A program made the position numbers and the translations under genes. Shown one piece after another: positions 12,141 to 22,090 of a DNA stretch of 64,000 bases; the first letter of the stretch is position 1, and each line of letters starts with the position of its first letter. Source of the DNA: Massospora cicadina (lineage: Eukaryota; Entomophthoromycota; Entomophthoromycetes; Entomophthorales; Entomophthoraceae); contig JAKSZP010014447.1 of the NCBI GenBank assembly GCA_022478985.1, positions 372,001 through 436,000 of the forward strand, read 5' to 3'. A model generated the notes under the pieces. It made no database searches. It had not been told where the DNA came from and was given only the letters and a program-made list of their open reading frames with translations.

Positions 12141-12409
12141 GTTGATGTACTGGTTGCATCATGCTTGCCACGTGAGTATCTCTGGGGAAATTGTGACCGC
12201 CAGTTTTTTTAGATTTTTTTCTATTCTGCCAGATTCTCCGGGGCGTTTTCAAACTTTAAAGGCCGCGGGCCTTCCACCTGCTCCTCTTGCCTTGCTTGCC
12301 CAACTGCTCCCAGACATGGGCGCAGACTAATCCCCTCTATGAGATTATCAAACTAGATTTAGTCTTTAATTGAATGGGTTGCAAAATGTTTGCAACGAGA
12401 AAGAAAAGT

Positions 12410-12426
12410 AATTGACGCCTCATTAA
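12410..12426. repeat. LINE-B target-site duplication, 5' side
   Basis: Partner of 7110-7126 (16 of 17 identical). Confidence 0.75.
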
Positions 12427-12616
12427 TGATACCCATAATCTAATCATCCTATTGGTTCCAAAAGTTTGGTCTGCATTGGTAACTAACTTTCTTCATCAAT
12501 TATAAGGTGAAATAACTGAAGTATGTGAATATATGCTTTAAGTCACGCCATGTCTGTCAGTTGGATCTAGGCTCTAGAGTTGGCTCTGTTGCTACGCCTA
12601 AACCAAGTAGAGCGTT
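12427..12616. other. Short non-coding gap between LINE-B and Gypsy-1
   Basis: AT-rich, with no recognisable content. Confidence 0.4.
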
Positions 12617-13654
12617 TGTTGGGATTTAGATAAGTGGTAAGCTTGCTGGTGCGTTTTTCCTAAATTTCAACAATATATCAGGAGAAATAGTATTCACAAC
12701 TTCTAGGATAATTTTTCAGGGGTGGGGGATTGTTATAAACCACTTCTATAGAAAAAAAATTTGAACACCAGGAAAAGTGGATTTTTTATGGTTTTTAATT
12801 AAGTTAATTGGAGGGGTAAAAGATAGCACCCTATTATGATGTCACTGCATATTATTTAAACTCACCTAGGGCTTGAAGTTAGATATGCATCAAATTCATT
12901 ATTAGGCTCAAGACAAATTAGGAAATATGGGCGTATGACCTATTGGAGCCCTAGAAGATCAGCTCACTTTGATGGAATGGCCAATGGAAAGTTGAGGTTG
13001 GTAGTACATGTCTGTGAGGTAATTATTTTTATTTTATTCAAGGTGGGCGGACCTGAGGGGCGATACTGCACCAATTTAGGGAAATCAAATGAATGGGAAA
13101 GGAGGATAAAATCGGAAAACCTCCATGCGCGGTGTATGATAGGACAGGAACTCCATGGACTGCCTTTGCTATTCGCTATCTGGGTTTGGAGCATTTTTGC
13201 GCAACGCCAACGCAGTCAAAATTGTCCCCTATCCAAAGTTCCAGTACCAGAATTGAACTCGGGGAGGCAGCGGTAGAGGTTCCTACTCTACCACTTGGGT
13301 ATCCTCCACTTGTGTCTGTGAGGTGATGATTTAAATTATTTAAGTCAATCACCTTGGGGAAAATGTTGACCTTAAGGGACCACGTCCAAGTCTATAAGAG
13401 GGGGGTTCAAGGTATAAGTGCTCAAATTAAAGTAGATTTGGGCTGGGGAGGAACATCTATTGACTCTCCAGATTTTGCTTCATAGTCGGGCAGTTTAGCT
13501 TACTCAAACTTGTGCTATTTACCCGAGTATTAAGAGAAGTGTTACCCTGGTTTGAGGTCTGACACTGGGAATTGACTAGGGTCTTTTGGTTAATAATTTT
13601 ATTATTGACCTTCAAAATGCTCTTCTCACAATATTGGACTTGTAATTGTCCAAA
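12617..13654 (-). repeat. Gypsy-1 3' LTR, interrupted by a SINE
   Basis: This matches 19431-20164 in blocks such as GGAGAAATAGTATTC, ACCACTTCTATAGAAA, ACTCACCTAGGG, GACCTATTGGAGCCCTAGAA, GGAATGGCCAATGGAAAG and TCAATCACCTTGGGGAAAA. The extra 300 bp relative to the other LTR is the SINE plus one duplicated target site. Confidence 0.85.
13029..13312 (-). mobile_element. tRNA-derived SINE
   Basis: A roughly 284-bp insertion splits the Gypsy-1 3' LTR and is flanked by imperfect 20-bp repeats at 13009-13028 and 13313-13332 (18 of 20 identical; both read TGTCTGTGAGGT at the start). The other LTR shows the empty site near 19828. On the minus strand the 5' end is tRNA-like: GGATACCCAAGTGG, an A-box-like TGGTAGAGTAGG (13293-13282) and a B-box-like GAGTTCAATTC (13260-13250), 33 bases apart. 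The 3' end is an A-rich tail (GAATAAAATAA). The body between is not recognised and does not match either LINE tail here, so its partner LINE is unknown. Confidence 0.82.
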
Positions 13655-13664
13655 ATTACCCCCT
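13655..13664 (-). other. Gypsy-1 polypurine tract
   Basis: On the minus strand AAGGGGGTAA lies immediately before the 3' LTR start. It is the expected primer site for plus-strand DNA synthesis. Confidence 0.65.
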
Positions 13665-13699
13665 TCAAGAATGGAAGGGGGTGATAAATGCATAAGAAC

Positions 13700-16010
13700 A
13701 GCCATAAACCCAGTTGATGATAACTCCAGAAGCAAGGGATTTGATTGATTAATCTTACACTCACTTATATGTGATGACAAAAGGCCCCTCTAAGATAGAC
13801 CCAAGCTTCTCACTCCTTGAGGTTAACCAATTGTGGTAATATAGTATTAATTCAGATACTAGGAAAGAAGAAATAGGGGCCTGGAGCTCATTTGCTGCTT
13901 GGCCTTCATTAGTGACCATTTTAATCATGTTAGTCATAGCCTCTGCTTGTAGTTGGATAATGTGTTGGTCTAACTTTCTCATGGATTGTTCAGGTACTTC
14001 CTGTCAGAGAAGACAACTTTGGCTAATAAAGCTTGCAACCCAGGTTCTGATTATATAACACACAAAAAGGGGTATTTTGAGAATATGATGGTAACTGATG
14101 CAATAGGCCATAAGCGCGCTAGGTAGGTAGATATCCCAATAAATATCGTCTGAACTGGCCATTTTCTTAAAGTATAGAGACCAGGGTTTCTTTTACTCTT
14201 TCTACAGCCCCATTGGTGGATGTATTGTAGGGGGCTGAGAAAAGTTGTTGTGTTCGCATAGAAGTGGCGAGGAGCTTTACTTTCTGGAGGTGAAGTTGCC
14301 ATTATCACAAAAGAGGACTTGGCGGAAGCCATGTCGCGTGAAGATGTATTGATGCAAAAAGGTAGCCATGGCTTTTGCAGTCTGAGCGGGGAGAGAAATA
14401 GCTTCAAACCATTTGGTAAAGTTGTTAATTCCAACCAAGATAACGATTGCCCCCATTAGTCTGATGGAGAGGACCTACCACATCCAAACTTATGGTGTAG
14501 AAGAGTTGTTGGGCATATTGATTGATGCTGATATCAGGTCTTGTAGCTAAATTGTTTTTACAGGTCAGACAGGCATCCAGGACTTCGTCTATGGTCTCCA
14601 TGATGCCTTCCCAATAGTATCTCTCTTTTACCCACTCATAGGTTTTTCAGACTCCGCCATGGCCCATGATAGGGCGAGACTGCATGATCACAGGTACTCG
14701 CTCTGATGGGCGTAGATAAGGCAACCAGTTTACTCTGACTTTTAAATATAGCTTTTTTAAATTTCCACCTTGGTGTTGCGGGATTGCCAAGATAGCATCT
14801 TCTGTACTGTTTCATCTTCATCATTTCATGCATCAGGAGTCATTAGGAGGTCATTCAACCTCTCAGTTTCACTACCTTTTAAGTGAAGAACAGGCAGCTG
14901 CGTCAACCCGTTTACATTCATATGGCAAGTTCCTGATAAAAGATCAATGGGCATATCATAGTGCATTAGCTTCAGAGCCCAGAGAGCCAGCCGTCCAGTG
15001 GGGACCTTCATATTTTGCAACCACTTCAAAGAAGTGTTGCTGGTAACTATACTAAATGCCGTCCCATATAAGAAGGGGCGGTGGTATTTTGACAGCGAGC
15101 AAAACGGCCAGACAATCCTTCTCATTGACGCTGTAGTTGCATTAAGCTTTTATGAGCATTTTGCTGAATAGGACACAGGGTGATCGACCCCATTCTTTTC
15201 TAAATTGAACTAATATAGCCCCAATGGGGTTAGTCAGAGGCGTCTGTGAACAACATGAAAGGCTTACCATATTCAAAGTGACGGAGTATAAGCCTTTTTT
15301 GCAATATCGCCTACAGGGTCTCAAATAAGGAATTTTGTTCAGAACCCCAAAGAAACAGAGTGTTCTTAGCCAAAAGATTTACAAGGGGCTCACTAAGCTG
15401 AGCGAACTTTAGGAGGAACTAATGCTAATATTCCATAATGCCTAAAAACACCTGGATATCATGAAGGGTTTTTGGGCGCAGGCATCTTAGCTATCGCTTC
15501 AAACTTTTCCTGTAGAGTTTAGATTCTATCTTGAGATATTGCATGCCCAAGGAAATCCAGCTTCTTCTGGAAGAAAGTCCATTTTGATGGCTTCAACTTA
15601 ATTTTAGAAGTCCGCATGAGTTGAAATACTTCTTTTAGGTGCATGAGGTGCTTATTAACGTTTTAGAAAAAACTGTTATATCATTCAGGTAAACAATCAC
15701 ACAGCTCATTTTCAGATTTTATAGGATGTGATCCATTTTCCACTGAAAAGTTTCAGTCGCATTACATAACCCTTGAGGGAGACGAGTGGGTTGTAACAAA
15801 GCCTCACTGCAGATAAGTGCGCATTTCTCCTGATCCTGCGGAGAAAGGTCCATCTGCCAATACCCACTAGCCAAGTCCATAGAGGTAAAAAACTTGGATC
15901 CCAAGTTTTGAGTCAAAGCGCCATCAAAAAGGGGAATATAACTGTCCTTTTTCGTGATATTATTCAGTTTAAGGTAGTCCATAACTACCCTATGTTCTCC
16001 ATTTTTCTTC
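13700..16010 (-). pseudogene. Gypsy-1 pol: reverse transcriptase, RNase H, integrase
   Basis: RT is seen at 15982-15660: DYLKLNNITKKDSY, FFTSMDLASGYWQMDL with the first catalytic Asp, LPQGLCNA, then VYLNDITVF where the family has YLDD, so one catalytic Asp is Asn. RNase H is spread over 15324-14826: AILVQFRKEWG, IVTSNTSLKWLQNMKVP, RLALWALKL. Integrase remains at 14833-14051 in mixed frames: KAMATFLHQYIFTRHGFRQ and LFCDNGNFTS with the second catalytic Asp, and an NGAVERVKET-like stretch for the Glu. Many stops and frameshifts. No chromodomain is seen. Confidence 0.82.
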
Positions 16011-16379
16011 TTTATTAGTAAATAGGGATGACTAAGGGCTTTGGGACGGCACCAATAACCCAGAGTCCAGTAAATGTTTGAGCTCCATCCTCATCTGTAG
16101 CTCCTCAATTTTTGATTTTTGATATGGTTTGGAGCAGATAGGAGGAGCATTTCCAACATCAATTGTGTGAGTCCAACCCTTCATGTGCCCATAATCAGTA
16201 TCAGTTTAAGAAAATGTCGCTAAAGGACTCCAATAAACTATGAACTTTATTAAGCTCAGGTGGGGTTAACTTCTTGGAAATATGAACAGTAGATAAGGTA
16301 CATATTGATTGTTCAGCGGGTAAGCCCATATCCACCATAGACCCAATACAGTGAACTTGATTGATATCTTCAATGGGAA

Positions 16380-16600
16380 TTAGCAGGCCTATTCCGATCT
16401 ACTGATGCTTTTTTATACCATATCCTTAGGGGTAAGATTCCTAGCAGGAGATTAATATGTCTATGATGGGCTGGGTCTAGCATACCAGGTAATACTTGGG
16501 ACTCTAATAAACTAACACCCTCAATGCTAGTTAGATGCAGTAAGCAGTTGTGGGGGACTTTCAGTATAATCTTGGCGTCAATTACCCTTTGTCACCTTCC
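16380..16600 (-). pseudogene. Gypsy-1 dUTPase-like domain between protease and RT
   Basis: In one minus-strand frame from about 16590 downward I read DAKIILKVPHNCLLHLTS, then LLESQVLPGMLDPAHHRH and INLLLG. The order of a beta strand ending in VP, an aromatic/aliphatic LHLTS, and a DPxHxRxIxLLL strand parallels the dUTPase signature (IPxGxYGRVAPRSG ... GVIDxDYRGEVxV). The same slot in Gypsy-2, -3 and -5 holds a similar segment. The catalytic Asp, Arg-Ser-Gly and Tyr are not visible, so this is a fold-level call and probably inactive. Confidence 0.5.
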
Positions 16601-17654
16601 TTGATTACTACTTCTTTAGAAGCATAAAAAGGGATACCCTCTAGAGCATCCACTAGTTTTGCAACATTTTTGTATTTCTTCCTGCTGTGGTGTAATGCAG
16701 GGATAAGGAAGAGGAGGGGTACTCAACTGTTCAGGTGTAATTCTCTTTTTAAGCTCATTGTTGGTTAGAATCAGAGAACCTCATAGGTAAGCAGGGATAG
16801 ATAGCACTGCTTCAAGTTAATGACCCCTTCATATACCAGAATAAACTGTGTGTCAATGAGCAAGTCATAATTATTGTTCGCCAAGGCCACCACTGGGGCT
16901 GAAAAGATGAGCTTCCCAAATCGAGTGGGCAAGGAAGAGTAAGCCCCAAGAGCACATGTGTTGGAGGGACCAGTAGTACCAAAATTTGGGTGTAGTCGAG
17001 GTCTGAAGCCAACCTAATCCTTTTTTGATGAGTTTGGATGACACAACATAAACAGGGGATCATGTGTCAAGGATAGTTGTGACCCATATTACTTTAATAA
17101 TAACCTCCACTTTTGTTTAATTTCTACCCAAGTTGGGGGAAAGAGCTAGGACCTCCTTTAAACGAAGAGTCAAGGCAAGTTGCTGGGCAGTCTCGTGGTA
17201 TTTTCTTGGATAGACTTCAGAGTATGGACACACTGAATAGATTAGATCAGCGTAGCAATGTGCTGGTCAGCGTCACTGGTAGTATCAATAACCTCTAACC
17301 CTTAAGCACTTGACGAAGGTAAGTATGATGGGGTATCCTAGTAGCATACACTCTTTCTGGAAACAATAAGTTAGGTATTTTCATTTTGTTTGGGGCTCCT
17401 AAAACATAATAGCCTATGTCTTTACAAACCCCTTCATATTCTTCATCAGAGGGATTAATAATGCATGTCAGGGAACCCTTAGATTGTAAAGTAACTTCAG
17501 GGCTTCCCTTATGACTTGATTGGCCTTGAGATTGTTCATCCACCTCTTTACCTTTTGAGGGGGCGTTTGGATTGTGATGACTTTGATTTTAGCTTTTTCA
17601 GTAGCAGGTGTAGGATAGATTGGGTATGCTCGCCTGGTGCTACGCCGCTGGATC

Positions 17655-18290
17655 CCACAAAGGATTTAATATAAATGAAATTTAAATAAAAATAAAGATT
17701 TGGTTTTATAATTTTTAATTTGAGTGCAGAGGTTCTAATGAAAAAGTCCCCTTTCTGATTTTTGGCTATTAGTATTCATACTATTTTGACCATCTAGTAC
17801 TAAAAAAAGTATTCATACTATTTTTGAAGGTCGGAGGAATTTGGGGATAGGTTTGGAATAGCTGCAATGCTTTCCATTTTAGGTAATATGCAGGACTAGC
17901 ATATCACAACTCAGGAGCTCGCTTCAGGGCAGCGAAGCAAAAGAAGAGGAATTGTGATTGTCCAGAACGTACCCACGAGGTAACGTTTTTATAAACTTGA
18001 GCCAATCACCGCCTGAGAAATTTCTTGCACCTTGGGGGACTCCTGCCAAGCCTATAAAAGGGGGGTCCCACGCAGGTGCATTGGAGGACTTTGTTAGGGG
18101 TGAAGGAGTGCATTCTGATGGCAGCCCCAAAGTCCATGGTGAGGTCAGAATAATCTGACCAGGGGATTTTACGTTCAGTGCCCATAGAGGTTTTAAACTA
18201 GTGTTACCCTGATTTTTGGGGTTCCACCAAGAGTCTGCCAGGGACTTTTGGCCGAAATTTCTACTAGCATGAATTTTATTATTGTGGGAT
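17655..18290 (-). repeat. Diverged Gypsy-1-type LTR block inside gag
   Basis: Blocks match the Gypsy-1 LTRs in order: AGCCAATCACC, CCTATAAAAGGGGG, TAGTGTTACCCTGATTT, GGGGTTCCACC, GGGACTTTTGGCC and TTATTATTGT. Identity is clearly lower than between the two flanking LTRs, so it belongs to a related subfamily. It is best read as a solo LTR inserted into gag, but I could not define its ends or a TSD. Confidence 0.5.
17788..17808 (+). mobile_element. 21-bp LINE-A tail micro-insertion
   Basis: The insert is GACCATCTAGTACT plus seven A, identical to the last 21 bases of LINE-A (2749-2769). It is flanked by perfect 16-bp direct repeats GTATTCATACTATTTT at 17772-17787 and 17809-17824. This has the structure of an extremely 5'-truncated LINE insertion made by target-primed reverse transcription. 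Confidence 0.88.
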
Positions 18291-19411
18291 TTACTCTCGG
18301 ATAATTGCAAATGGCTGACATTTCCCTTTTTCAGCTGAACTTGACCTACAATACTCTTCTTGTTCAGCTGTGAGGGCAAATGTACGACAGCAGGTTTAGC
18401 CTGCCCCATGGCCTTAGGTTTTGAACGAGGGCCAACAGAAGAGGCTGAGGGAGATAGAGACAGAGGCTTGGAGGTATGTGACAATGGATACTTTAGAAGA
18501 CCGCTCTGATGAGAGAGGGAGAAGGTCAAGTGATATCTGACTTCACCAGCTGAGCTTTAGGAACTGGTGCTGGAGGGGAGCGCTGCCCCATCACTGCTAG
18601 TACCCTCTGGTTATCCTCACATGATGGAAGGTCATGCTTCTGCAGTTCCGAGAGAGCAGGTTTCCAGAGGGTGACATCCATAGAAGAGGCTGGAGGGGTT
18701 AAAAGTATATTCTTGCCTCGAAGCTCTTTGCATAAGGTCAATTTCATGAAAGTTGGCTAACTAGCAGAGCCTCCTTAATATCCCGTACTTTTTGGAAGGT
18801 GCGCTTGATGGCAGAGATATGCATCACCAACAAGGTATGAGACGCCAATCCAGCCAAAACAAAAGCATTAGCATCAATGAGAGGGAGCATTTGGGCAAGC
18901 AACAGAGGTTGAGCCTTGCTATTAAAAGCGCTCAGCGAAAAGAGGTGATCAATTTTCCCACTTGCAGACTAAGGCACATAAAGGCCTTTTTTGCTTTAGA
19001 AAACTCTGCTTAGTTAAATTTTTCAAGAAGCGCTTGCTTAACCTCCGCCCAAGTGCTGAGGTTGACCATTTAAGAGACCATTTTTACTTGTGCTATCCAA
19101 ATAAAGCAGGGAAGAATGTACTGGATATATTTATGGTTAGTTGCTCCTTCCGTCATAGATTATAAACGTAATGGAAGGAGGCAATACTTTCCTCACCAGG
19201 TGTGAACTTGCCTCTAGGGTTTTAATAATAAGGGAGGCCCCGTGAGGGCCTTGAGAAGGGTGCTGCTCAAGCCATTTAAGGTGATAAAATCACTGGCTAG
19301 CTTTTGTTCTAATTTAACTATTTGGGACTCAGAAGAAGTGGGTTAGTTGTGAGGATTAATTCCTCCATCAGCTGCCATTTTTTAGGTAATTATTTTTTGG
19401 TGTTCAGGCCA

Positions 19412-19428
19412 CCCTGTAGTGAGCACCA
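19412..19428 (-). other. Gypsy-1 candidate primer-binding site
   Basis: On the minus strand TGGTGCTCACTACAGGG lies two bases after the LTR end. It starts with TGG, the complement of a tRNA CCA end, and occurs at the same place in Gypsy-3 and (split) in Gypsy-5. The tRNA was not identified. Confidence 0.75.
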
Positions 19429-19430
19429 CT

Positions 19431-20164
19431 TGTGGGATTTTGGCAGTGTTTAAGCTCACTTGTGTATTTTGATACCTAAATTATAACAATATAATTGCAG
19501 GAGAAATAGTATTCTCTACTGCTAGGATAATTTCTCTGGGGTGAGGGATTGTTCTAAACCACTTCTATAGAAATAAACTGGAACACTAGAAAAGTGGGTT
19601 TTTTAAGGCTATTACTAAGTTAATCATAGGTGTAAAACAAGAACCCCCTTACAATGTCACTGCTTAGTATTTAAACTCACCTAGGGTCGAAGTGCAATAT
19701 GCATCAGATTCATATTAGGTTCAAGCCAAATAGAGAAATCTGAGCGTTTGACCTATTGGAGCCCTAGAATCTTAGCTCACTTTGATGGAATGGCCAATGG
19801 AAAGTTGAGAGTAGGTAGGACATGTTTGTGAGGTAATGATTTAATATATTTAAGCCAATCACCTTGGGGAAAATGTTGACCTTGAGGGACCACCTCAAGA
19901 CTATAAAAGGGGGTGTTCATGGTGTAGGTGCTCAAATTAAAGTAGAAGTTGGCTGGGGAGGAATCTCCTATGGACTCCCCAGATTTTGCTGCATACTTGG
20001 GCAATTTGCATACCCAAACTCGTGCTATTTGTCCGAGTGTTAAGAAAAGTGTTACCCCAATTTGAGGGGTTCCACTGGGAGTTGACTAGGGTCTTTTGGC
20101 CAATGTTTTAATATTCACTTTTGAAACGCTCTTCTCGAAATTTTGGACTTATTATTGTCCAACA
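19431..20164 (-). repeat. Gypsy-1 5' LTR (734 bp)
   Basis: On the minus strand it begins TGTTGGACAATAATAAG and ends ATCCCACA. It holds a minus-strand ORF (20004-19777, 75 codons) with GDWLKYIKSLP. On the opposite strand it holds a CCAAT box (19853-19858) 45 bp ahead of CTATAAAAGGGGG (19901). A TTTAAATA near 19667, read on the minus strand, is a possible sense TATA. Confidence 0.85.
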
Positions 20165-22090
20165 TTATTAATTTAAAGGATCATAACAACAATGTCAAAA
20201 CCTCTTTCTAGCTATATTAATCTAAAGGCTGAAAAAAATCTAATTGGAACTGATAATTTTGACAAGCCCTGAGGTCCCATAGGTCCTAGATTTCCTTAAA
20301 GCTTGAAAGGAGAAGAAGGGCCACAAGTCCCTTAGAGTGACTGGCTCTGGGTCTATTATCCTAAGCGCTGAAGGTTCTGACAATCCGCTAAAAGGAAAAA
20401 ATGGGGAAAATTGAAGATTTACAAAAAACGGAGAAATCTACCCCATAAAATGTGTAGTTCACTATGTTAATCACCCAATCATTTCCTTTGTTACCTTATA
20501 GGCATTTAACAAGGAATTGGATAATATACATGCATTCACTATGGCCCTGGTAGCTGCCTCATTAAATTATAACAAACATGTGCTACCCTTAATTTCCATA
20601 TCAGTAACTTTAAAGCCAAGATCAGCTCATACAGTTCAGATAAAATAGAAGACCAGTACTAGCACCCTTAAATGATGCTACAATGAACTACAGAACGATG
20701 TGGAGAAAGCTAGAAGATAATTGAGAAAAAAGCTTCCCATGAATATGCAAAGACAGTATCCTCTAAGCCAAGTAATGTGACAATCCAGGTATAAATACAC
20801 TTTTTGCCCCTTCTATCTCTACCTTTAACCCCAGTTTAAAACTGAGGTACATTTTTATGGTTAAGAGAGTATTAAGTTGCTAGGAATGCATATTAAAGTG
20901 CGATAGATGAGGCCAATAACAGCAAATAGAAGCACATATTTTTTGCCTCTGTAAGAAAGTCAGAGAGACTGTGACCCCTCATTTTCCATATTTTCAAACC
21001 TAGTAGCAAGTCAACACCACCTTATCTAGGAGTTTAAGAGAGATCAAACCCTCTTAAAAATAGAACCATTATTCATAATGACTCCAACAAAAGAGAACAT
21101 CATGCGGAAAACTTTAAATGATTCTATTCCAGCATTCAACCATTGGTTGATATTAACTTTTTTCTGTACAATATCATTAATGCTGTTATCTATGCTCTTG
21201 AGCCGTAGCCCGACATCCAACTTCATATGGTAGGGCTCAAACAAACCTTTCTGCGCATCCAGAAAATCCAAAAGGCTCTGAATAAAATTCTTACGGCTAT
21301 GTTAAATATGATTTTACTTCACAGAATCCTCTCACAAGGCATCAAGTCCACACCGTTAAGCAAAGGACAATAGAATACCTATCTGCTCCTACTGCAAAGG
21401 CCGTCATCACACCATAGACAAATATTATAAGTGGTGCGCAGATGAGGTTAATGAAAACTACCAAAAAAAGGAGGTCATCAAGTGTAAAAAGGGTTTTTGT
21501 GCTGACGATCCTAATACTATGCTTGTAACTGAACCTTTAACTTATGAAGAAATGCATACATGGATACTTGAATTAATAAGCTATCTACTTTTCACTATAA
21601 AATTTTGATACATCTTATTCCTCTTCTGAAGATTGACCCATGTTCCTCAACTTGACTCCCCATTTTGACACCCTGGTTACTTGTTTATCCATTAAAATTA
21701 CAAAATGCACATTCTTGAAATCATTGATTGTGGTCTCATTGAACGTCATTCTGTTAAGTTTTATGTAAAATATAAAGATTTCTCCTGACTTGCCACACTA
21801 CATGATGTATGGCACCTCTGGCCCCCAATTTAAAAACCATTAAGATCTATTATACATTTCTGCTAAGGTTCAATAAAATATCTATATACACCTCAGTGGT
21901 AGCCCTTAACACTTTCAGCTACAAATCACTGTTAAGGATTCAATTCAACCCCCAGAGTATGATGCGTTAATTCATTTTGGTAACTTATTATGCCCACTTT
22001 ACTCATATGTGACAGTATCATGATAACTATCTGTCTTATCCTACTTTGGTTAGATTTCTAATAAACAACCTTAAGGGCTTTGGGGTAATT
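20165..22090 (+). pseudogene. Gag-like retroelement remnant
   Basis: The region is AT-rich with fragments of one strand still legible: LIGTDNFDKP near 20240, FNKELDNIHAFTMALVAAS near 20500, and CSYCKGRHHTIDKYYKW near 21390, a CCHC knuckle whose last Cys is Tyr. No protease or RT is convincing. The last 70 bp (22020-22090) resemble 30140-30200, the sequence just before the second Gypsy-2 LTR. It may be the collapsed interior of a copy tandem to Gypsy-2. Confidence 0.5.

Larger units (their letters stand above)
7127..12409 (-). mobile_element. LINE-B, apparently full-length non-LTR retrotransposon
   Basis: On the minus strand the order is a 5' region with ORF1 (CCHC protein), ORF2 with an APE-type endonuclease, reverse transcriptase and zf-RVT-like motif, and a 3' end with an A/T-rich tail (AATAAATTAAAATTTAAAT) next to the TSD. 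The length is 5283 bp. It is G+C richer than its flanks except for the last 80 bp at the 5' end, where the border is less sure. RT motifs resemble LINE-A but differ enough to be a separate family. ORF1 and ORF2 both carry stops and frameshifts. Confidence 0.88.
16800..19378 (-). pseudogene. Gypsy-1 gag and aspartic protease, broken and interrupted
   Basis: Gag starts at ATG 19378-19376 (MAADGGINPHN), 34 bases downstream of the primer-binding site, and runs in fragments (SESQIVKLEQKLASDFI, LLKALTGPP) through 18750. A Pro/Ser/Lys-rich region follows at 18747-18330. A block at 17655-18290 resembles the element's own LTR and interrupts gag. Past it, AYPIYPTPATEKAKIKV (near 17610) looks like resumed gag. 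The protease is near 17075: LDT-stop-SPVYVVSSKLIKK, matching the DTGSPVNVVS active site with one codon turned into TGA. I see no zinc knuckle. Confidence 0.65.
12617..20164 (-). mobile_element. Gypsy-1, Ty3/Gypsy LTR retrotransposon with both LTRs
   Basis: LTRs lie at 12617-13654 and 19431-20164, homologous along their length once a SINE in the lower one is removed. On the minus strand the order is 5' LTR, a 17-base candidate primer-binding site, gag, aspartic protease, dUTPase-like segment, RT, RNase H, integrase, polypurine tract, 3' LTR. The RT-before-integrase order is Ty3/Gypsy. LTR ends read TGTTGGACAAT...ATCCCACA. No clear 5-bp TSD is left. All genes are broken; LTR divergence by eye is around 15%. 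Confidence 0.85.

Noticed and set aside
13093..13326. Two plus-strand ORFs (13093-13326 and 12935-13276)
   Set aside because: They lie across the SINE and its TSD; the SINE structure on the other strand explains the sequence.
21044..21271. 75-codon minus ORF as a host gene
   Set aside because: No motif; it lies in a retroelement remnant whose other strand shows a gag knuckle close by.
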